Of a stretch of DNA of 5,821 nucleotides, positions 1 through 5,821 are shown one piece after another. Positions within the stretch are counted from its first letter, which is position 1. Each line of letters starts with the position of its first letter. The position numbers were made by a program, and so were the translations under genes. The notes beneath the pieces were generated by a model. The model saw nothing but the letters and a program-made list of their open reading frames with translations. It searched no databases and was not told where the DNA came from. Origin of the DNA: Alphaproteobacteria bacterium (GTDB lineage Bacteria; Pseudomonadota; Alphaproteobacteria; SMXP01); the NCBI GenBank assembly GCA_004356335.1, contig SMXP01000033.1, forward strand, positions 1 to 5,821. Reading direction: 5' to 3'.

Positions 1-23
1 AAAACCGGTGTCCGTTCATCCCT

Positions 24-48
24 TCAATCGATCCACCGGATCGATTGA
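24..48. repeat. Perfect 11-bp inverted repeat, possible 3'-end hairpin or terminator
   Basis: Arms TCAATCGATCC (24-34) and GGATCGATTGA (38-48) are exact reverse complements around a 3-base loop (ACC). The repeat begins 36 bases beyond the sixA stop codon on the minus strand, where it would fold at the 3' end of the terB-sixA transcript. Neither strand has a T-run after the stem, so it is not a canonical intrinsic terminator. It could be a U-tract-less terminator, an RNA-stabilising 3' hairpin, or a palindromic binding site for a gene lying left of the window. The repeat itself is seen directly; its function is inferred. Confidence 0.7.
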
Positions 49-83
49 CCTTGGCAAGGACGGTCTTCACTCCTGAATGCGCT

Positions 84-611
84 CTAGGTAGACGGATCCG
101 GCGGTTCCCGCGGCGATACCAAATCGACCAAATAGCCGATTCCGGCTTTAAGATCCGACCACTGATCAATATCGAAATCGAGCACGGCCAGTGCGGCAGC
201 CGGAAACTTGTTTGGCAAGGTCATGGCCGAGGCTGCATTGTGATCTGTTAGGAGATTCAATGCCAATTCTTGGCATCCCGGATTGTGCCCGATCAGTAAT
301 ATGCGTTGATACTTGTCTTCAGTGTTCTTGACCGAACGAAGCAATACCGAGCCCTCGGCTAGATAAAAGCTCTGATCGACGATTTGAGGAATCCCGTCGG
401 GTAGGAAAGCTGTTATGCGTTGAAGCGTTTCCACGGTGCGGACGGCATCGGAGCAAAAAATAATATCCGGAATGAGGTCTTTTTCACGCAAATAAACACC
501 GATGCGCGCGGCCGCATCTTGGCCTTGGGGCGCCAAGGCGCGACCATGATCACTCTCTGCATTTCCGTGGGATTCGGCCTTAGCGTGCCGCAGGATGAGG
601 AGTGTTTTCAT
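84..611 (-). CDS. sixA: SixA-type phosphohistidine phosphatase (histidine phosphatase superfamily)
   Basis: The product is a small cytoplasmic histidine phosphatase of 175 aa, close to the usual size of SixA proteins, with no signal peptide or membrane segment. The N-terminus carries the catalytic motif LLILRHAKAES, in which R8 and H9 are the phosphate-binding Arg and the nucleophilic His. SDAVRTVET (54-62) supplies a second conserved Arg (R58), E86 is a candidate proton donor, and LLIGHNPG (105-112) contains the second catalytic His (H109). In E. coli, SixA removes phosphate from histidine phosphotransfer proteins; the substrate here is unknown. I chose the ATG at 611 because family members begin a few residues before the RHA motif. 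A TTG at 632 would add seven residues and leave only three bases after the terB stop. No clear Shine-Dalgarno precedes 611, so translation may be coupled to terB, whose TGA is 24 bases upstream. A related small histidine phosphatase with another substrate cannot be excluded. Confidence 0.88.
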   Translation of the reverse strand: MKTLLILRHAKAESHGNAESDHGRALAPQGQDAAARIGVYLREKDLIPDIIFCSDAVRTVETLQRITAFLPDGIPQIVDQSFYLAEGSVLLRSVKNTEDKYQRILLIGHNPGCQELALNLLTDHNAASAMTLPNKFPAAALAVLDFDIDQWSDLKAGIGYLVDLVSPREPPDPST

Positions 612-635
612 AATGTCGATGGCTAAAACCAACCG

Positions 636-1049
636 TCATAGTGTCATATGCCGTGCCCGTGCCGAGCGTTCTATGGCGCCGGCATGAAGCCGTTCAATAC
701 TGAGAATGTCGCGCAGGAACTCAAGAATCCTGAGCTCTTCTTGCGCAAGCTTTTCATCCGCGGTGGCAACCTCTACAGCGACGGCATAGGCTGTTTCTCG
801 AAGCTTGTCGGGAATCGATTCCTTAATGAGTCCCAGAACGGCATCAAGTCCGCCCTCTGCGGCAAGAATTTCACCGCATTCTTCTGCAACCGTCACAAGG
901 CGATCTGTTGAAAAGTCATTGAATATGGGGAATTTCTGAACGATTTCACCCATTGTCTTGAGTTCCGCGTCGGTCATACGCCCGTCGGCTGCCGATATAA
1001 TGACCATGGTATAAATCAGGCCGGCATGATGGCTGATCGTTTGGGACAT
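636..1049 (-). CDS. TerB-family (tellurite-resistance-like fold) protein
   Basis: This 137-aa soluble, mostly helical protein has the two-repeat character of the TerB fold. Each half carries an acidic stretch: SAADGRMTDAEL (19-30) near the N-terminus and ATADEKLAQEEL (95-106) in the second half. In the family such acidic loops are associated with metal binding. Length and N-terminus (MSQTISHHAGLIYTM) match the single-domain TerB-like proteins widespread in alphaproteobacteria. Despite the family name there is no tellurite operon here (no terC, terD or terZ), so a resistance role should not be assumed; the true function is unknown. The ATG start is supported by an AAGGA ribosome binding site nine bases upstream. 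It lies 105 bp downstream of the helicase gene and 24 bp upstream of sixA on the same strand, so terB and sixA probably share a transcript. The family call is firm; any biochemical role is a guess. Confidence 0.82.
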   Translation of the reverse strand: MSQTISHHAGLIYTMVIISAADGRMTDAELKTMGEIVQKFPIFNDFSTDRLVTVAEECGEILAAEGGLDAVLGLIKESIPDKLRETAYAVAVEVATADEKLAQEELRILEFLRDILSIERLHAGAIERSARARHMTL

Positions 1050-1058
1050 GTTGTCATT

Positions 1059-1063
1059 TCCTT
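1059..1063 (-). promoter_or_regulatory. Shine-Dalgarno site of the TerB-family gene
   Basis: AAGGA on the minus strand ends nine bases before the ATG at 1049. It is the clearest ribosome binding site in the window and fixes the terB start. The rest of the 1050-1154 spacer shows no convincing -35/-10 pair and no terminator hairpin after the helicase stop, so read-through from the helicase gene is possible. Confidence 0.7.
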
Positions 1064-1154
1064 TTCGGATAGCTTTCTTTATGGCCCGCCACTTGTTTAA
1101 CGGGTTCCTTAGGCAATTCTCATGGCAACTGCAACCAATGAATCGCCTGATCGG

Positions 1155-4073
1155 TTAGGACCGTTCAACGGATTCTTGGGGCAAGAAAGCGCGCACCAAG
1201 GATAACGTGTCTTTGAGACCCATTCTTTGAATCTCCACATCCTCCGGAAAGGCGGTTGTCAATCGGGTCGGCATGGCCCTATCCAATATGACAAACACGC
1301 CGCGATCATCCGCCCGCCGAATAAGCCGGCCAAAGGCCTGCTTGAGTCGTAGACGGGTCATGACATCGTCATAATATCTGCCGCCAAAATGGCTGCGGCG
1401 CGCTTTGTGAAGAATACTGGGTCTCGACCAGGGCACCCGATCGAAAACGATCAATCTTAACGATCGCCCAGGCACATCGACGCCATCGCGAACCGCGTCG
1501 GTGCCCAGAAGACACGAATCCTGTTCGGCACGAAAGATGTCCACAAGGGTGCCCGCATCCATAGGGTCAACGTGCTGAGCATAGAGGGAAAGCCCGGCCT
1601 GCTCGAGCGGTGCCGCGATCCTGTCATAAACCTGGCGCAGTCTTTCGATCGCCGTAAAAAGTCCTAAGACACCGCCGCCACTTGCCAGGCATAGTTCGCG
1701 ATATGCGGCCGCCACGGCACGATTGTCGGCGCGAGAGACATCGGTAACGACAACGATCCGAGTCTGGTCGGCATAGTCAAATGGCGACGTGAAGCTTGCC
1801 CGGATTACCGGAAGCGGCAGGTGGACGGCGCCGGTGCGAATTTCGGCGCTTTGCCAATCCGCTATAGGCTCGGCAGCGTCTTGAGCTTGGCTATTGTCGG
1901 GCAGCCGGTCGCGTAATGTCGCCGACGTAATGACGGCACCGTGGGCGGACTTTAAGACATGTTCGGCAAACGGGATGGTCGGATCAATCCAATGACGGTG
2001 CATACCGATGTCGGCAATGCGGCCGGAGGTGTGCTCAACCGTAAACCAATCGACCAGTTTATCTTGTTCCGTTTCATGTAGGGTGCGGAGCATCGCTTGC
2101 CAGGCAGGCACAAGCATAATGCCTCGGCGCTCTAGACCGGTGGCCATGGCTTCGATACGAGATCGGCGGGCCGTGTCGAGATTGGCGCTGTCGTCGTCGA
2201 GCTTGCGACGCAAGATCCGGGCGAGCTGCAACAAGGGGCGTTCCACGTCCCTTAGCGCGTCGAACAGATTATCGGCCGATTGCAAAAGACCATCTATGAC
2301 GGGCCAGGGCAGTGTTTCAAGATCATAAAGATTGCCGGTTATGTTTTCATTGCGCGCCATGACTTGGCGATAGACCAGTGCGAAAAAAGTTTCACCCGGC
2401 CCATCGGGATGACCTTCGGTGACCCGATTTGTCCAACCGGCTGCCGGCAAGTAAATGGCGGAGCGGGTCAAGGCTGTTTGTGCATCTTCGGCTTCAGGTG
2501 CGTCGTCCAACAGGTCTTGCAGGCGTTCACGCAAGGTTCGCCCTCGGCGGCGCGTTTCCGATCCGATAATCCAGCGCCGCAGCTCCGACATTTCAAAACC
2601 GGTTAAGTGGGTGGAAAAGGCACTATCCGCGGCATCGAAAACGTGATGTCCCTCGTCAAAGATGAAACGCACCGGGCCCTGTTGCTCGAATGCGGAGGAT
2701 TGATCCGATGCGGGTGGCGCAGGCACGTCCGACCGGGTTATGGCCGCCAATTGATGTTGGGCGGCCTGAACCATGACCAAAGCATGATTGGCCACCACGA
2801 TATCGGCGTGCTTCGCTTTGCGTATGGCTTTTTCGATAAAACATTTTCGATAATGAGTGCACGCGGAATAGATGCATTCGCCGCGCCGGTCGGTCAGACC
2901 GCTAAGCGCGCGGGCGGCGGCAAATTGACGATCGGCGGAAACGCCACTCCCCGGCATCGTGGCAAGCCAGGCCGGAAAATCACCGCCAACCATATCACCG
3001 TCTTTTGTATGGAGCACCCAGCGCGACACGAGTCCCAATAGGATCGGATCGCCGCCGCCAAACGCTTCTTGGTAATTGAGCAGACAAAGATAATTTTCGC
3101 GGCCCTTGCGGATCATGGTTTTTTGAGCTTTGACTTGCGGATCCGGATAGGGACGATCGAGCTCCTGATCGATTTGGCGCTGTAAATTCTTGGTGTAAGT
3201 GGAAATCCATAGACCGGGGCCGTTCCGTTCCGCCCATATGACGGCGGGGGCGATATATCCCAGTGTCTTGCCGATGCCGGTGCCGGCTTCGGCGAGTACA
3301 ATATGGGGCTGACCCGGATGTTGCTTGGCCGCAAAGGCGGCACTGACCGTGGCTGCATAATCGCTTTGGGCGTCACGACGCTCCGTGGGCTGGTGCCGTT
3401 TGGTTTGGGCTAGGAGCTCTTTGAGGCGCTGACGGGCTTCTTCCGGCGTGACCGGTTCGGAATGTGGCGCGCCTTGCGGCGGTCCGTCTTGCCATTCGGT
3501 CAAGTTGTCCCAAACTTGTTTGCGCGCCGATTTGCTATGGGGTGTGTCGTTGGGTGACGTGCCCTGGCGCAACCGGGCCATTACATAAGGCGCCCACGGC
3601 CAGCCGGCGCGACCCATGGTCATGGCCGTTGCGAACGCGTCGTCGGAATAGGGCAAATCGCTCGGCGTCACGCGGTCCAACAGGCGTTCGGCCGCCATAT
3701 GAATCACCAGCCCCGCGTCTTCCGGGTTGGATGGTGGGTCTAACGCGAGGGCCTGAGCCAGACCTTGGGGTGTCGGCACGCAGAATTGGGCGGGACAGAC
3801 AAACGCAAAAAGTTCCAAGACGTCGAAAAGCCCGCGGTGCCGCGATGACGACGAGGCCCCCAAGCGACGTGCGGTGAAAGCGCTGTGGCACACGAGTACC
3901 GGTTTGTTTGCCAAGTAATGAACCGCATCGGCGGTCGCCAGCTCGATCACTTCGCCGTCTTGGGTGATCAATACCGCGCCGGATGCCCGGGGGACAAGGG
4001 CGGGAGCCCGGGTCAAATCCGTCACAGGGGTCTGGCTGTGCGCGTCGGTTTCTTTGGGAGAATCGGAAATCAT
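1155..4073 (-). CDS. dinG: DinG/XPD-family iron-sulfur ATP-dependent DNA helicase
   Basis: The product is a 972-aa superfamily 2 helicase of the DinG/Rad3/XPD group, a 5'-3' translocase family that unwinds forked, R-loop or damaged DNA. Visible motifs in order are Walker A AEAGTGIGKT (261-270, K269); four cysteines C330, C400, C405 and C411 for a 4Fe-4S cluster; motif II as DEGH (473-476); SATL (717-720); GTDAVRDGVDVPG (857-869); and motif VI QAFGRLIRR (912-920). The cysteine spacing X69-X4-X5 closely matches E. coli DinG (X73-X4-X5 from memory). About 240 residues precede the helicase core, whereas E. coli DinG is only about 716 aa. This N-terminal part has no motif I can assign with certainty, though it may be a degenerate nuclease-like fold. 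I chose the ATG at 4073; a TTG at 4127 would add 18 residues that overlap the promoter-like sequence. An in-frame GTG at 4025 is an alternative without a Shine-Dalgarno. The reading frame is intact. Helicase identity is near certain; the exact biological role is inferred from the family. Confidence 0.93.
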   Translation of the reverse strand: MISDSPKETDAHSQTPVTDLTRAPALVPRASGAVLITQDGEVIELATADAVHYLANKPVLVCHSAFTARRLGASSSSRHRGLFDVLELFAFVCPAQFCVPTPQGLAQALALDPPSNPEDAGLVIHMAAERLLDRVTPSDLPYSDDAFATAMTMGRAGWPWAPYVMARLRQGTSPNDTPHSKSARKQVWDNLTEWQDGPPQGAPHSEPVTPEEARQRLKELLAQTKRHQPTERRDAQSDYAATVSAAFAAKQHPGQPHIVLAEAGTGIGKTLGYIAPAVIWAERNGPGLWISTYTKNLQRQIDQELDRPYPDPQVKAQKTMIRKGRENYLCLLNYQEAFGGGDPILLGLVSRWVLHTKDGDMVGGDFPAWLATMPGSGVSADRQFAAARALSGLTDRRGECIYSACTHYRKCFIEKAIRKAKHADIVVANHALVMVQAAQHQLAAITRSDVPAPPASDQSSAFEQQGPVRFIFDEGHHVFDAADSAFSTHLTGFEMSELRRWIIGSETRRRGRTLRERLQDLLDDAPEAEDAQTALTRSAIYLPAAGWTNRVTEGHPDGPGETFFALVYRQVMARNENITGNLYDLETLPWPVIDGLLQSADNLFDALRDVERPLLQLARILRRKLDDDSANLDTARRSRIEAMATGLERRGIMLVPAWQAMLRTLHETEQDKLVDWFTVEHTSGRIADIGMHRHWIDPTIPFAEHVLKSAHGAVITSATLRDRLPDNSQAQDAAEPIADWQSAEIRTGAVHLPLPVIRASFTSPFDYADQTRIVVVTDVSRADNRAVAAAYRELCLASGGGVLGLFTAIERLRQVYDRIAAPLEQAGLSLYAQHVDPMDAGTLVDIFRAEQDSCLLGTDAVRDGVDVPGRSLRLIVFDRVPWSRPSILHKARRSHFGGRYYDDVMTRLRLKQAFGRLIRRADDRGVFVILDRAMPTRLTTAFPEDVEIQRMGLKDTLSLVRAFLPQESVERS

Positions 4074-4079
4074 GAAACC

Positions 4080-4107
4080 AGTATAAGAACTCCGTAACAA
4101 CTGCCAA
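4080..4107 (-). promoter_or_regulatory. Candidate sigma70-type promoter of dinG, possibly giving a leaderless mRNA
   Basis: On the minus strand TTGGCA (4107-4102) and TATACT (4085-4080) are separated by 16 bases, and each hexamer matches the consensus at five of six positions. A start seven bases past the -10 element falls at 4073, exactly the A of the chosen dinG ATG. No Shine-Dalgarno sits at a normal distance from that ATG; the nearest GGAG is 16 bases away and lies inside the promoter spacer. The elements are seen directly; promoter activity and leaderless translation are inferred. Confidence 0.5.
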
Positions 4108-4129
4108 ACGGTCAGCAATACGCGCAAGG

Positions 4130-4141
4130 GGCGGATCCGCC
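4130..4141. repeat. Perfect 12-bp palindrome in the dinG-lysK divergent spacer
   Basis: GGCGGATCCGCC is fully self-complementary. It lies between the dinG-facing promoter (22 bases beyond its -35 element) and the candidate lysK -35 element (14 bases away). That position suits an operator acting on either gene, but a 12-bp GC-rich palindrome may also arise by chance. No LexA-type (GTTC-N7-GTTC) motif was seen near the dinG promoter. Sequence certain, function unknown. Confidence 0.35.
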
Positions 4142-4155
4142 AAGTTTTAACGACA

Positions 4156-4184
4156 TTGACGGATGACGGGGCTGATCCTAGGTT
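4156..4184 (+). promoter_or_regulatory. Weak candidate promoter for lysK
   Basis: TTGACG (4156-4161) is a five-of-six match to a -35 box. Seventeen bases later TAGGTT (4179-4184) keeps only the most conserved T, A and final T of a -10 box. This would start transcription near 4191 and give a leader of roughly 58 bases. It is the best pair I could find upstream of lysK on this strand, but the -10 element is poor. Confidence 0.25.
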
Positions 4185-4248
4185 GAGGCGCTCCGGTCAA
4201 GGGATCACCGAACGGATTACACGGATTTGCCCAGCAGAAAGACGCGTG

Positions 4249-5821
4249 ATGATAGACAGGGAAGTTGCGCTGCGCAGCAAAGCCTGGCCATTCGACGAAG
4301 CGCGCAAGCTGATCGATCATGTGGCGGCCAAACCCAATGGTGCGCCCGTCATATTTGAAACAGGCTATGGTCCTTCGGGGCTGCCCCATATTGGAACGTT
4401 TGGTGAGGTGGCGCGTACCGCCATGGTGCGTCATGCCTTCTCTATCCTTTCCGACCGGCCGACGCGACTCATCGCGTTTTCCGACGACATGGACGGCATG
4501 CGCAAGGTGCCGAGCAATCTGCCAAACCAAGACATGTTGCTCGAACACCTGAACAAACCTTTGACGTCGGTGCCCGATCCTTTCGGCACTCACGAAAGCT
4601 TTGGTCATCACAACAATGCGCGTCTAAGACGTTTTCTCGATCAATTCCACTTTGATTACGAGTTCATGAGTGCCACCGAGTGCTACCGGTCCGGCATGTT
4701 CGACGACACCCTGTTAAAGGTGCTGACCCATTATGACGATGTCATGAAAATCGTTGTGCCCACATTAGGTCCCGAGCGTCAACAAACCTATTCGCCGTTC
4801 CTGCCGATCTGTCCCGAGACGGGCCATGTGCTTCAAGTGCCGGTTGTCGAAGTCAACGCGACGGACGGCACAATCGTCTACCAACGGGAGGATGGCAAGA
4901 GAACGGAAACCGCGGTTACCGGCGGGCAATGCAAATTGCAATGGCGTGCAGATTGGGCCATGCGCTGGACGGCCCTGGGGGTTGATTATGAAATGTCGGG
5001 CAAGGACCTTATTGAATCGGTCAAGCTGTCCTCGCGTATTTGCCGGGCCATTGGCGGTCAACCACCGGTAGGCTTTCACTACGAACTTTTTCTCGACGAG
5101 AATGGCGAGAAAATTTCGAAATCAAGGGGCAATGGCATCAGCATCGAACAATGGCTGCATTATGCCTCGCCCGAGAGTCTGGCACTTTATATGTACCAAA
5201 ACCCCCAAAAGGCCAAACGACTTTACTTTGATGTGATTCCAAAGGCGGTTGATGAATACAGTCGTTTTCTCGATAAATATCGTGGCCAAAGCGATGAGGA
5301 ACGATCGAGCAATCCGACTTGGCACATTCACGGCGGGCATCCGCCTGACGAAGACATCCCGGTGAGCTTTTCCTTGCTGTTCAATCTCGTGAGCGCCAGC
5401 AATTCTCACGATAAAAAGACACTTTGGAACTTTATTCAAAACTATGCGCCGCAGGCAAATCCGTCCGATAATCCCATCCTCGATCGGCTCGTTGGTTTTG
5501 CCATCAATTATTACGACGACTTCGTGAAGCCGAAAAAGCGGTTCCGCGCGCCAAGCGATGAAGAACGCGTCGCACTTGAAGACTTGATTCGCCGGTTGGA
5601 GACATTGGAGGCGGCGGGAGAAACCTCGGCTGAAGTCATACAATCGGAAATATACGCAGTTGGAAAGGAACATGCTTTCGAAAACCTACGAGATTGGTTT
5701 ACCGCCCTGTATCAAGTGCTTCTGGGTCAAAATCAGGGTCCTCGCTTTGGCACCTTTGTGGCGATTTATGGCATTCCGGAGACTATAGTTCTCATTCGCA
5801 ACGCGCTTTCGCCAAACGACT
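4249..5821 (+). CDS. lysK: Class I lysyl-tRNA synthetase, 3' end cut by the window
   Basis: This enzyme charges tRNA(Lys) with lysine in the cytoplasm using ATP. It is the archaeal-type class I form, unrelated in fold to the common class II LysS. The frame is open for 524 codons with no stop. The catalytic Rossmann region contains GYGPSGLPHIGTFGEV (39-54), with HIGT at 47-50 as the HIGH signature, and SDDMDGMRKVP (78-88). The second signature KISKS is at 288-292. The remaining residues, about 300-524, should form the helical anticodon-binding part. Bacterial members are roughly 510-560 aa, so only a few residues are probably missing; the last visible base, T, could begin a stop codon. The ATG at 4249 follows a GTG at 4246, and either could start. 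The Shine-Dalgarno is weak (GAAAG, seven bases before the ATG). It is divergent from dinG across a 175-bp spacer. Family identity is very secure from the paired signatures and the SKAWPF segment near the N-terminus. Confidence 0.95.
   Translation, partial: MIDREVALRSKAWPFDEARKLIDHVAAKPNGAPVIFETGYGPSGLPHIGTFGEVARTAMVRHAFSILSDRPTRLIAFSDDMDGMRKVPSNLPNQDMLLEHLNKPLTSVPDPFGTHESFGHHNNARLRRFLDQFHFDYEFMSATECYRSGMFDDTLLKVLTHYDDVMKIVVPTLGPERQQTYSPFLPICPETGHVLQVPVVEVNATDGTIVYQREDGKRTETAVTGGQCKLQWRADWAMRWTALGVDYEMSGKDLIESVKLSSRICRAIGGQPPVGFHYELFLDENGEKISKSRGNGISIEQWLHYASPESLALYMYQNPQKAKRLYFDVIPKAVDEYSRFLDKYRGQSDEERSSNPTWHIHGGHPPDEDIPVSFSLLFNLVSASNSHDKKTLWNFIQNYAPQANPSDNPILDRLVGFAINYYDDFVKPKKRFRAPSDEERVALEDLIRRLETLEAAGETSAEVIQSEIYAVGKEHAFENLRDWFTALYQVLLGQNQGPRFGTFVAIYGIPETIVLIRNALSPND

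Noticed and set aside
1..70. A possible minus-strand gene starting at a GTG (68-70) or ATG (17-19) and leaving the window on the left
   Set aside because: The frame is open to the edge but only 23 codons are visible, AGGAG overlaps the GTG instead of sitting upstream, and the peptide is unrecognisable; the hairpin at 24-48 lies within it.
45..251. A 68-codon plus-strand open frame antisense to the 3' end of sixA
   Set aside because: It starts at a TTG inside the hairpin, has no ribosome binding site, and overlaps the conserved C-terminal part of sixA.
2607..3041. A 144-codon plus-strand open frame within dinG
   Set aside because: It is antisense to the helicase segment carrying the Fe-S cysteines and DEGH motif; no start signal or motif supports it.
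3535..4143. A 202-codon open frame on the minus strand overlapping the 5' part of dinG
   Set aside because: It is out of frame with the well-supported helicase gene, is rich in Arg, Pro and Gly as frame-shifted coding DNA of this composition tends to be, and shows no recognisable motif.
4147..4611. A 154-codon open frame antisense to the start of lysK
   Set aside because: It lies opposite the conserved HIGH-signature region of lysK and has no recognisable domain; it is a shadow frame.
5122..5673. A 183-codon open frame antisense to the 3' part of lysK
   Set aside because: The sense strand is an intact, conserved LysRS frame throughout; the antisense product has no family features.

Overview
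The window looks like ordinary chromosomal DNA of an alphaproteobacterium of moderate G+C. This rests on a class I (archaeal-type) lysyl-tRNA synthetase, which is the usual form in alphaproteobacteria, a TerB-fold protein of the type common in that class, and a DinG-type helicase with a long N-terminal extension. I see no mobile element, CRISPR array, tRNA or rRNA, and no convincing undescribed system. The species cannot be named from this sequence.

Layout from left to right. Bases 1-83 hold no assignable gene but contain a perfect 11-bp inverted repeat (24-48) just beyond the 3' end of sixA. Three genes then lie on the minus strand, read right to left: a DinG/XPD-family iron-sulfur DNA helicase (1155-4073), a TerB-family protein (636-1049) and a SixA-type phosphohistidine phosphatase (84-611). 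The helicase and terB are 105 bp apart, and terB and sixA 24 bp apart. I see no hairpin-plus-U-tract terminator in either gap, so co-transcription is possible, and it is most convincing for terB-sixA.

A 175-bp divergent spacer (4074-4248) separates the helicase from lysK, which reads rightwards from 4249 and runs off the window after 524 codons, probably within a few residues of its natural end. The spacer holds a good sigma70-like promoter facing the helicase. Its predicted start site falls on the A of the helicase ATG, suggesting a leaderless mRNA. The spacer also holds a weaker candidate promoter for lysK and a perfect 12-bp palindrome between the two.

Functionally these are a translation enzyme (LysK), a DNA-repair or replication-conflict helicase (DinG), a TerB-fold protein of unknown role and a small phosphatase. 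No single shared pathway is evident. The most checkable observations are the possible leaderless start of dinG, the hairpin at 24-48, the unassigned N-terminal domain of the helicase and the terB-sixA pairing.
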